In this document: in pieces, positions 1-5,608 of the stretch
How positions within the stretch are numbered: the stretch's first letter is position 1
Layout of the letters: each line of letters opens with the position of its first letter
DNA from: Rhizobiaceae bacterium
Lineage (GTDB): Bacteria > Pseudomonadota > Alphaproteobacteria > Rhizobiales > Rhizobiaceae
Reading direction: 5' to 3'
Length of the DNA stretch: 6,686 nucleotides
Assembly (NCBI GenBank): GCA_021648425.1
Contig: JAKISV010000148.1
Coordinates: 1-6,686 of the forward strand
Notes under the pieces: model-generated
Databases searched by the model: none
Told to the model about the DNA's origin: nothing
What the model saw: the letters and a program-made list of their open reading frames with translations, nothing else
Position numbers and translations under genes: made by a program

Positions 1-211
1 GCGAAAAAAAGTCCTGCAAATACTTTTGAACATCCACAGCGGCATGCTCCTGAATTATCAGCGAACACGAAGTATGGCACACAAACAAGGTGAGTAACCC
101 TGAATCAGTTTTGCTGGCGGATACGAATGTTTCAACATCACCAGTGAATTCAATCAGCCCCTGGCCATTCGTCTGGATATTAAAGGTGATATGATGCGGT
201 ACATGGGACAA
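1..211 (-). CDS. yjbQ: YjbQ-family (UPF0047) protein, N-terminal part, runs off the left edge
   Basis: Seen: an open frame of 70 codons with no stop, read on the minus strand and continuing past base 1. It contains TFNIQTNGQGLIEFT near the N-terminus (about residues 9-23) and GLLTLFVCHTSCSLIIQE (about 38-55), which match the start and the HTS-x-SL-x-I-x-E signature of the YjbQ/UPF0047 family. Start chosen: TTG at 211, because GAAGG (219-223) lies 7 nt upstream and a stop shared with the preceding gene (230-232) closes the frame; no ATG or GTG fits. Family knowledge: small cytosolic proteins of about 130-150 residues; members have been reported to have weak thiamine-phosphate synthase activity, but the cellular role is unsettled. 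So about half the protein is outside the window. It begins 18 nt after the HlyU-like gene, so the two are probably cotranscribed. Odd: the usual Asn-Ala-Asp-Pro-Asp after the signature reads His-Ala-Ala-Val-Asp here. Confidence 0.85.
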   Translation of the reverse strand, partial: MSHVPHHITFNIQTNGQGLIEFTGDVETFVSASKTDSGLLTLFVCHTSCSLIIQEHAAVDVQKYLQDFFS

Positions 212-229
212 GATAAAGCCTTCAACTTT

Positions 230-523
230 TCAATACCGACTGTCAAACAACCGCTCACCGCGCTCACCAATAACCACCTTTGCCTTGCGAATAGCTTCAT
301 CAGAAGCTTGCTCTTTATTGGGTAAAATATCCGCACGGATCAATTTGTGGGTTTTGATTTCCCCATCAATTTCCTTGCTTATCAAAGCACAAACACGAAA
401 CTGCCCACCTTCATCCATCGGTGTGGTGGCAATTAAAAAACCCTCATGTTCAACCGTTTCAACAGGCTTTGCGGCTTTGGGTTCTCCGGGAGTGATGCCA
501 AACAGTTTTTTAAGAAAGGACAT
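230..523 (-). CDS. HlyU-like small protein (alphaproteobacterial HlyU family)
   Basis: Complete 97-residue protein. It starts MSFLKKLFG, the short basic/hydrophobic opening usual for this family. A Pro/Ala/Lys-rich linker follows (about 12-22), then a compact domain (about 24-97) with the landmarks EGFLIATTPMDEGGQFRVCALISKE, THKLIRADILP and GERGERLFDSRY. Family knowledge: these proteins are annotated as HlyU-type transcriptional activators after a Vibrio haemolysin regulator, but the sequence shows no helix-turn-helix, so a DNA-binding role is doubtful and the true function is unknown. The start is well supported: AAGGGG (529-534) ends 5 nt before the ATG and overlaps the rpoD stop codon, leaving 9 nt between the genes. 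This implies translation coupled to rpoD. No signal peptide or membrane segment is visible. Family assignment is firm, function is not. Confidence 0.85.
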   Translation of the reverse strand: MSFLKKLFGITPGEPKAAKPVETVEHEGFLIATTPMDEGGQFRVCALISKEIDGEIKTHKLIRADILPNKEQASDEAIRKAKVVIGERGERLFDSRY

Positions 524-532
524 GAGTGCCCC

Positions 533-2584
533 TTAACTATCCAGGAAACTACGCAGTTTCCGGCTCCGGCTCGGGTGCTTCAATTTCCGCAACGCCTTGG
601 CTTCAATCTGCCGGATACGTTCACGGGTCACAGAAAACTGCTGCCCCACTTCTTCCAGCGTGTGGTCGGTATTCATGCCGATGCCAAAACGCATTCTCAA
701 CACCCGTTCTTCACGCGGTGTTAGCGAAGCCAGTACCCGCGTTGTGGTTTCACGCAGATTTGCCTGGATTGCCGCATCAATCGGCAATATGGCATTTTTG
801 TCCTCAATGAAATCACCCAGATGGCTATCTTCTTCGTCACCAATCGGTGTCTCAAGAGAAATCGGCTCCTTGGCAATTTTCAGTACCTTGCGCACTTTTT
901 CCAGCGGCATCGCCAGCTTGGTAGAAAGTTCCTCAGGCGTTGGTTCACGACCGATTTCATGCAGCATCTGGCGTGAAGTTCGCACGATCTTATTGATCGT
1001 CTCAATCATATGCACCGGAATCCGAATGGTGCGTGCCTGATCTGCAATTGAACGGGTGATCGCCTGGCGAATCCACCAGGTGGCATAGGTGGAGAATTTA
1101 TAACCACGGCGATATTCAAATTTATCCACCGCCTTCATCAGACCGATATTGCCTTCCTGAATGAGATCAAGGAACTGCAGGCCGCGATTGGTATATTTTT
1201 TAGCAATCGAAATAACCAGCCGCAGATTGGCCTCGACCATTTCCTTTTTCGCCTGACGTGCCTCGCGCTGGCCTTTTTGTACTTTATGTACAATGCGGCG
1301 AAATTCCGTTGGCTGCAAACCGGTTTCAGAAGCTAACGTATGCACCTCACCGCGAAGCCCTTTGATGCTCTTGCTTTCAGCCTTGTTGAAATCTTTCCAG
1401 CCTTTGGCAGAAAGGTTCGATACCCGGCGCAACCAGTTTGGATCCAGTTCAGAACCAAAATATTCCTCAAGGAAATTCTCGCGCGAAACGCCATAGGATT
1501 CAGCCAGTCGCAACAAGCGACCCTCAAGGCCAACCAGGCGTTTATTAATGTCATAAAGCTGTTCAACCAGCGCATCGATACGGTGCTGATTGAGCGACAG
1601 TGATTTCACGGCATCAACGACTGTATTATGAAGTTCTTTATAACGGCGCTCCTGGGCCGGAGACAGTTTTTTATTGTCCAGAGCCTTTTCTACAAGCTGA
1701 TCCTGCAAACGACGCAGTTTTTTATAGGAGCTGGCAATTTCATCGAATATCTCCATGACAGACGGGCGCAGCTCATCTTCCATAGCCGCCAGTGACAATG
1801 CATTTTCGTCATCATCATCATCATCATCGTCATCTTCCTCTTCTTCGCTGTCACCTTCAGCACCCGAAGCATCTTTTTGTTCTTCCGGCTTCTTCTCTTC
1901 TTCAGCTCCAGGTGTTCCCGGTGCGGGAGCTCCAGGGGCAGGTGCCGCTGGCACTGCTTTGGCTTCGGGACCTGCATAGGTAACTTCCAGATCAATAATA
2001 TCGCGCAGCAGGATATTTTCTTCGATCAACTCATCACGCCAGATAATAATCGCCTGAAAGGTCAGCGGATTTTCGCACAGACCCTCAATCATCGTCTCGC
2101 GACCGGCCTCAATGCGTTTTGCAATGGCGATTTCGCCTTCACGCGACAACAGTTCCACAGCACCCATTTCACGCAGATACATGCGCACCGGATCATCTGT
2201 GCGGTCTGTGGGTTCGCGTTTTTTGGCTTTAACAACCGCCTTTTCACCGCCTTCAGTCAGTTCGCGGCTGGCAGTATCTTCCTCAACATCTTCTTCTTCA
2301 ACAACATTGATGCCCATATCCGACAACATCGCCATCGTATCTTCTATCTGTTCAGACGATACTTCATCTGAAGGCATCACCGCGTTTAACTGATCAACCG
2401 TTATAAAGCCGCGCTTTTTGGCAGCCTTGATCATTTTTTTCACCGCAGCATCGTTAAGATCAAGCAGCGCCTTATCCTGGCCTTCACCTGCCTTGGCTTT
2501 TTTGACAGCGGTTTTGCCGGTTTTTTTGGATTTTACCGGAGCTTTGCTTTTGGCTTTACTCTGGGTTTTAGTTGCTGTTGCCAT
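533..2584 (-). CDS. rpoD: RNA polymerase primary sigma factor RpoD (sigma-70)
   Basis: Complete 683-residue housekeeping sigma factor, which directs RNA polymerase to most promoters. Domains seen: a Lys/Ala-rich N-terminal tail (1-36); region 1.1 (about 40-100, LLDLNDAAVKKMIKAAKKRG); region 1.2 (about 130-161, DPVRMYLREMGAVELLSREG); a long non-conserved region (about 162-445); region 2 (about 446-520, with LQFLDLIQEGNIGLMKAVDK and the -10 recognition and melting segment YATWWIRQAITRSIADQA); region 3 (about 522-600, REPTPEEL, ETPIGDEEDSHLGDFIED); region 4 (about 608-680, helix-turn-helix VTRERIRQIEAKALRKLKHP for the -35 element). Regions 2.3-2.4 and 4.2 are nearly identical to E. coli RpoD from memory. 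The non-conserved region carries a Pro/Ala linker and nine consecutive Asp (251-259). GGAG (2595-2598) supports the start. The gene follows dnaG after a 383-bp regulatory gap and is followed closely by the HlyU-like gene. Confidence 0.99.
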   Translation of the reverse strand: MATATKTQSKAKSKAPVKSKKTGKTAVKKAKAGEGQDKALLDLNDAAVKKMIKAAKKRGFITVDQLNAVMPSDEVSSEQIEDTMAMLSDMGINVVEEEDVEEDTASRELTEGGEKAVVKAKKREPTDRTDDPVRMYLREMGAVELLSREGEIAIAKRIEAGRETMIEGLCENPLTFQAIIIWRDELIEENILLRDIIDLEVTYAGPEAKAVPAAPAPGAPAPGTPGAEEEKKPEEQKDASGAEGDSEEEEDDDDDDDDDENALSLAAMEDELRPSVMEIFDEIASSYKKLRRLQDQLVEKALDNKKLSPAQERRYKELHNTVVDAVKSLSLNQHRIDALVEQLYDINKRLVGLEGRLLRLAESYGVSRENFLEEYFGSELDPNWLRRVSNLSAKGWKDFNKAESKSIKGLRGEVHTLASETGLQPTEFRRIVHKVQKGQREARQAKKEMVEANLRLVISIAKKYTNRGLQFLDLIQEGNIGLMKAVDKFEYRRGYKFSTYATWWIRQAITRSIADQARTIRIPVHMIETINKIVRTSRQMLHEIGREPTPEELSTKLAMPLEKVRKVLKIAKEPISLETPIGDEEDSHLGDFIEDKNAILPIDAAIQANLRETTTRVLASLTPREERVLRMRFGIGMNTDHTLEEVGQQFSVTRERIRQIEAKALRKLKHPSRSRKLRSFLDS
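1808..1834 (-). repeat. GAT/GAC trinucleotide tract encoding Asp x9 in rpoD
   Basis: Nine consecutive Asp codons (residues 251-259) read GAT, GAC, six GAT, GAC on the minus strand; the six-unit pure run occupies 1811-1828. Four Glu codons precede it and one follows it, giving an unbroken acidic stretch at residues 247-260 (1805-1846). The tract lies in the non-conserved region between sigma regions 1.2 and 2. Length changes in steps of three bases would keep the frame. Confidence 0.9.
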
Positions 2585-2714
2585 ATGGCTTTTTCTCCGC
2601 GAATGGTTGCCGGATCCTGCAATCCGGGGAACAATTCATGTAGCTGTTTGCACTCAAATCACCAACAAAACGAATCACTTTCCGCCTGCCTCAATGAATG
2701 CCATACCAATCTCA

Positions 2715-2735
2715 GGGTTAACCGCCCATTAACCC
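2715..2735. promoter_or_regulatory. Inverted repeat in the rpoD leader
   Basis: GGGTTAA (2715-2721) and TTAACCC (2729-2735) form a perfect 7+7 bp inverted repeat with a 7-nt spacer. The first arm also sits in the 8-bp palindrome GGTTAACC (2716-2723). It lies about 130 bp before the rpoD start, with no T-run on either side, so it resembles a protein-binding site or leader hairpin more than a terminator. Confidence 0.4.
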
Positions 2736-2871
2736 GCTATTTTCATGGATGATTTCAATAGTAATTTGAACCGGAATATTGACGTTTCAACACTGATCCC
2801 AACAATTAAATTCCTCGCCTGCGTTTCTTTCGCGCTAAAACCAGTCTCGTCAAGTCCAAATTCAAAGATTC

Positions 2872-2923
2872 AGTATAATTGAACCGGTTTTAAGACAATA
2901 TTACTGCCAAAACCGCCATTCAA
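2872..2923 (-). promoter_or_regulatory. Candidate sigma-70 promoters for rpoD
   Basis: Reading the minus strand, TTGAAT (2918-2923) and TATTGT (2895-2900) are separated by 17 bp. Overlapping them, TTGTCT (2893-2898) and TATACT (2872-2877) are separated by 15 bp. Each hexamer matches consensus at about four or five of six positions. Either would give a leader of roughly 280-305 nt. The assignment is inferred from pattern only. Confidence 0.35.
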
Positions 2924-2967
2924 CCAAATCAAATCCACCAAAATCCTTTCTTCAGAAAGCTTTTTCC

Positions 2968-4926
2968 CTAAAATCCTTTTGAAGGTCGGCCTGAAGACAC
3001 ACCAAATCCTTCGATCAGCGCTTCGGTCCCCTCATCGCTTTCAATTTCACCACGTATCTGAAGCAGTCTCTCGAGGTTTTCTTCGCTGTCATCATGAGCA
3101 AGCGCGTGTTGAGCTGCTTTCAATTCACTATGTAGTGTGCGATTTCGCAAGTGCAAGGCATAAGCCTGTTTCCACCCATCCACCGCATCCTCAAACGCCG
3201 CCTGTGGCAGGGCCTGCCACACACGGTTGTCTCGCAGTTGTTGTTCATACAGCTCCAGGGTTTGCTCATGTCCCGCCGTGATCAGATGAGAACGCAGTTC
3301 TTCACGATCCATGCAATCATTTTCCCCGCTATAGCCAGCCAGCACATCAACAATACTACGGTGTAATTTTACCAATGTCTGGTGCTGCAATTGAAGGGTC
3401 GAGAATTCCTCAAAAAACATAACACTCAATGCAGGATGCAGCGCCACCCCCATAACCAGCACCCCTTCACGCATCGGCGGCAGGTTTGTGCGTTGTTTTA
3501 CCAGCGTCGAATTAATCAGCGATGGAGATGCATTTACCCGCCCGCTGCCATATGTGTTTTTGCTATTTGCACCCCAGCCGTTCCTGTTTTGATTTTTGCG
3601 CCAGTTTTGATTGTTATTCCAACCGCTTTTTTTCTCGCTGCCCCCAAAATGAGCAGCCAACCGGTTATTGATATTCTGGCCGTAATGACGCCGCACACTT
3701 TCATCACGAATTTGGCCTACCACCGTTTTTACCCGCCGCTCAAATTCTGCCTTTCGTTCAGGCGTGTCCAAAATTCCACCTGAATGAAGTTCACGTTCCC
3801 AAACCATATCAGCCAGGGGTAAAGCCGCTTTTAAAACTTCCCCCAATGCATCAGCGCCTGATTGTTGAATTAAATCATCTGGGTCCAAGCCCTCAGGCAA
3901 CATTGCAAAACGCGCTGAACGCCCAGGCTCCAATGAAGGCAACATCAAATCCACTGCCCGGTGTGCTGCCTTCACCCCGGCCCCATCACCATCAAAACAC
4001 AATATAGGTTCTTCATTCATCCGCCATAACAAAGCCATCTGGCGCTCGGTGAGCGCTGTTCCAAGCGGCGCCACCGCGTTGGTAAACCCGACAGCATGCA
4101 GCGCAATCACATCCATATAACCTTCAACTACAATAACCTGTTTGCGCTCATAGGCAGTCTTTCTGGCATTGGCGAAATTATAAAGCACGTTGGACTTGTG
4201 GAAGAGTTCCGTTTCCGGCGAGTTCAGATATTTCGCCATCGCATCAGGGGCCATAGCCCGCCCGCCAAAGGCAATCACCCGCCCGCGTGCATCAGGTATG
4301 GGAAACATAATACGATCGCGAAACCGGTCATAGGAAACCGCAATCCTGTCACCATGAACAACCAGCCCGCAGGCTTCCATCTGAGCTTTTTCAACGCCTT
4401 TGCCCGCCAGAAATTCTTTCAGCCCGTTGCGGCTGTCGGGTGCAAATCCCAGTCCAAAAAATTGTTGAACATCAACCGCCAGTCCCCGGTCACGCAAGTA
4501 AGCGCGTGCCTTTGCCCCAACCGAAGTCTGCAACTGGTCGCGAAAATACGCCGCCGCCATTTCCATCACGTCAAACAGCGTGGCACGTTTTTCCTCACGC
4601 TCGCGCTCACGCTTATCCATAATCGGCATTGCCAGACCGGCCTGGTCCGCCAGCCGTTCGACCGCTTCAGGAAAAGCCAATCCGTCAAGCTCGGTCAAAA
4701 ATCGAAAATGATCCCCCGATTCCCCGCAACCAAAACAATGGTAACGCCCCTTGCTATCCTCACAATGAAAACTCGGCGTCTTCTCACCGTGAAACGGACA
4801 GCAAGCCCAATAGTCCCCCTTGGCCGCATTGGTCTTCTTGCGATCAAACTGCACACGAGCGCCAATCACCTCGGAAATACGAAGCCGGTCACGAATGTCA
4901 TCAAGAAATGAAGGTGGAAAGCGCAT
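2968..4926 (-). CDS. dnaG: DNA primase DnaG
   Basis: Complete 652-residue bacterial primase, which makes the RNA primers for leading- and lagging-strand replication at the fork and is recruited by the replicative helicase DnaB. Domains seen: N-terminal CHC2-type zinc-binding domain (about 1-100) with ligands C43, H46, C64 and C67; RNA polymerase core with Toprim fold (about 120-425), including the conserved VVEGYMDV (E268, D272) and the metal-binding FDGDGAG (D312, D314); a low-complexity Asn/Gln/Gly/Lys linker (about 430-465); and a C-terminal helicase-interaction domain (about 480-640). Length is normal for the family in alphaproteobacteria. The start MRFPPSFL is the family's usual one, and an in-frame stop lies five codons upstream (4939-4941). 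Odd: no Shine-Dalgarno precedes the ATG; the leader reads CTCCTCC. The gene follows ccdB by 40 bp with no terminator seen. Confidence 0.99.
   Translation of the reverse strand: MRFPPSFLDDIRDRLRISEVIGARVQFDRKKTNAAKGDYWACCPFHGEKTPSFHCEDSKGRYHCFGCGESGDHFRFLTELDGLAFPEAVERLADQAGLAMPIMDKREREREEKRATLFDVMEMAAAYFRDQLQTSVGAKARAYLRDRGLAVDVQQFFGLGFAPDSRNGLKEFLAGKGVEKAQMEACGLVVHGDRIAVSYDRFRDRIMFPIPDARGRVIAFGGRAMAPDAMAKYLNSPETELFHKSNVLYNFANARKTAYERKQVIVVEGYMDVIALHAVGFTNAVAPLGTALTERQMALLWRMNEEPILCFDGDGAGVKAAHRAVDLMLPSLEPGRSARFAMLPEGLDPDDLIQQSGADALGEVLKAALPLADMVWERELHSGGILDTPERKAEFERRVKTVVGQIRDESVRRHYGQNINNRLAAHFGGSEKKSGWNNNQNWRKNQNRNGWGANSKNTYGSGRVNASPSLINSTLVKQRTNLPPMREGVLVMGVALHPALSVMFFEEFSTLQLQHQTLVKLHRSIVDVLAGYSGENDCMDREELRSHLITAGHEQTLELYEQQLRDNRVWQALPQAAFEDAVDGWKQAYALHLRNRTLHSELKAAQHALAHDDSEENLERLLQIRGEIESDEGTEALIEGFGVSSGRPSKGF
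3532..3639 (-). repeat. Asn/Gln/Gly-rich linker in DnaG
   Basis: Residues about 430-465 are dominated by Asn, Gln, Gly, Lys and Trp and match no domain. They separate the polymerase core from the helicase-binding C-terminus and are probably a flexible tether; variable linkers occur here in other primases. Confidence 0.7.
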
Positions 4927-4932
4927 GGAGGA

Positions 4933-4942
4933 GTGATATCAC
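4933..4942. promoter_or_regulatory. 10-bp palindrome just upstream of dnaG
   Basis: GTGATATCAC is a perfect 10-bp palindrome ending 6 bp before the dnaG start. It falls between the ccdB stop and dnaG, where a Shine-Dalgarno would normally be. It also overlaps a weak promoter-like pair, TTGCAA (4957-4962) and TATCAC (4933-4938), 18 bp apart on the minus strand. Its role is unknown, and a palindrome this short can arise by chance. Confidence 0.25.
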
Positions 4943-4966
4943 AAGGGGGCAGATGTTTGCAAAGAT

Positions 4967-5266
4967 TCAGAAACCCTGAAACACCATATCGAGAGCCGCT
5001 GTAATCTGCGAGAATTCATTTTGAAGATTGGCTACCGGCACTTTAAGAATATTTGCAGGAACCGGAGATAGATATTGCGTAACCATCACAACCTCAACCC
5101 CGCCAATTTCAAAAACCGGATTTAATCGCCTAGCCAAAGGCGGAGCGTATGCCAGTTCAATCAGCGGGACAACAACACGCGTATCCAGTTCATCTAACAG
5201 GTCTGTTTGAACATCCAGAAGATATCCATTTCCTTCGGGATTAAAAAACACCTCATGTTTTGCCAC
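4967..5266 (-). CDS. ccdB: CcdB-family toxin of a toxin-antitoxin pair
   Basis: Complete 99-residue protein (F-plasmid CcdB has 101). CcdB toxins bind the GyrA subunit of DNA gyrase and trap it on cleaved DNA. Matches to F CcdB: LLDVQTDLLDELDTRVVVPL (16-35), LNPVFEIGGVEVVMV (48-62), SPVPANILKVPVANL (67-81) and the C-terminal helix ITAALDMVF (88-96). Odd: the last three residues are Gln-Gly-Phe where F CcdB has Trp-Gly-Ile, the triplet needed for gyrase poisoning. The toxin may therefore be weaker, inactive, or adapted to another gyrase. The start is GTG; its G is also the last base of the ccdA TAG stop (1-bp overlap), which points to translational coupling and keeps toxin made after antitoxin. 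Only a weak AGG lies about 11 nt upstream. The gene is intact and sits 40 bp before dnaG. Confidence 0.92.
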   Translation of the reverse strand: MAKHEVFFNPEGNGYLLDVQTDLLDELDTRVVVPLIELAYAPPLARRLNPVFEIGGVEVVMVTQYLSPVPANILKVPVANLQNEFSQITAALDMVFQGF

Positions 5267-5502
5267 TAAAAACGCCTATACTTTTCCAGAGGTAAACCAT
5301 TGGTTTTGACCCAATCATTGGCACCCTTTAGCGCCGCTGCATTTTCCTTTTTCCACTGCTCGGATTTTGATTTTCTGACAGCTTCTTTCAACCCGGCCTC
5401 TGCTGCTTTGGAAAGATTGATATCAAGCTTCCTCGCATCCTCCAGGAGGCTTGAATCAAGGGAGAGATTGGTTGGTTTCTTCAGAGTAAAATTTTTGGTC
5501 AT
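5266..5502 (-). CDS. ccdA: CcdA-family antitoxin
   Basis: 78-residue antitoxin that neutralises CcdB and, in known systems, represses its own operon together with the toxin. Seen: an N-terminal ribbon-helix-helix DNA-binding segment (about 10-45; strand TNLSLD, then helices LLEDARKLD and SKAAEAGLKEAVRK), followed by the toxin-binding tail typical of CcdA (about 46-78, SEQWKKENAAALKGANDWV, then GLPLEKYRRF). The start at 5502 is chosen over longer in-frame starts up to 5625 because GAGG lies 7 nt upstream and the protein begins directly with the DNA-binding fold. The gene lies 106 bp after yqeY, with its own candidate promoter and operator in that gap, and overlaps ccdB by one base. In known systems the antitoxin is proteolytically unstable; that is family knowledge, not visible here. 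Confidence 0.93.
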   Translation of the reverse strand: MTKNFTLKKPTNLSLDSSLLEDARKLDINLSKAAEAGLKEAVRKSKSEQWKKENAAALKGANDWVKTNGLPLEKYRRF

Positions 5503-5529
5503 GGCAAATCCTCGATCATAAGCGTAAAG

Positions 5530-5557
5530 CATGCGCATGTTGTTGTAAATTATCCCA
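5530..5557 (-). promoter_or_regulatory. Candidate ccdAB promoter with operator palindrome
   Basis: On the minus strand TGGGATAAT (5549-5557) is an extended -10: TG, one base, then GATAAT, a five-of-six match. No good -35 is present, which extended -10 promoters tolerate. It would start transcription near 5542. Immediately downstream, CATGCGCATG (5530-5539) is a perfect 10-bp palindrome, 28 bp before the ccdA start. This is a suitable place for a ribbon-helix-helix antitoxin to block its own promoter. The link between the two is inferred from position. Confidence 0.4.
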
Positions 5558-5572
5558 GCCATAATCTCATGC

Positions 5573-5593
5573 GGAACTTCCACTTTCAGTTCC
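5573..5593. promoter_or_regulatory. Inverted repeat between yqeY and ccdA
   Basis: GGAACT (5573-5578) and AGTTCC (5588-5593) form a perfect 6+6 bp inverted repeat with a 9-nt spacer, about 20 bp upstream of the candidate ccdAB -10. It could be a second operator or a weak RNA hairpin after yqeY; no T-run follows, so it is not a convincing terminator. Confidence 0.25.
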
Positions 5594-5608
5594 AAACCAG
5601 AATAGCCT

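Larger units (their letters stand above)
2585..2967 (-). promoter_or_regulatory. dnaG-rpoD intergenic region, rpoD leader and promoters
   Basis: This 383-bp stretch has no credible gene on either strand and is visibly AT-richer than the flanking genes. It holds candidate sigma-70 promoters near its dnaG end (2872-2923), a 7+7 bp inverted repeat (2715-2735), a small 6+6 bp hairpin 26 bases before the rpoD start (2610-2627), and two copies of TTGAACCGG (2766-2774 and 2879-2887). It most likely lets rpoD be transcribed independently of dnaG, as is known for the E. coli operon. If the distal promoter is used, the leader is about 280 nt. No run of T after a GC-rich stem marks a terminator after dnaG. 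Confidence 0.6.

Noticed and set aside
1755..2371. Plus-strand Ser-rich, His-rich and Phe-rich open frames
   Set aside because: Antisense shadows of the Asp/Glu-rich segment of rpoD; the homopolymers are just the GAT tract read in other frames.
2568..2639. 23-codon upstream frame overlapping the rpoD start
   Set aside because: No ribosome site precedes its ATG and the peptide is unremarkable; likely chance.
2675..2704. 9-codon possible leader peptide in the rpoD leader
   Set aside because: No run of regulatory codons and only a poor upstream purine stretch.
2672..2871. GANTC (CcrM methylation) sites in the rpoD leader
   Set aside because: Two sites in 383 bp is about the chance expectation, so no cell-cycle control can be claimed.
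2874..2879. Perfect TATAAT on the plus strand
   Set aside because: No -35 at usable distance and no plus-strand gene downstream.
2946..2959. Hairpin after dnaG as a terminator
   Set aside because: Only a 5-bp AT-rich stem (CTTTC/GAAAG) without a clear following T-run on the minus strand.
2940..2979. Direct repeat AAAATCCTTT flanking the dnaG stop
   Set aside because: Two 10-bp AT-rich copies 30 bp apart with no associated element; could be chance.
4096..4911. 271-codon plus-strand open frame
   Set aside because: Lies entirely antisense to dnaG, matches no family, and its composition is the shadow of the dnaG codons.
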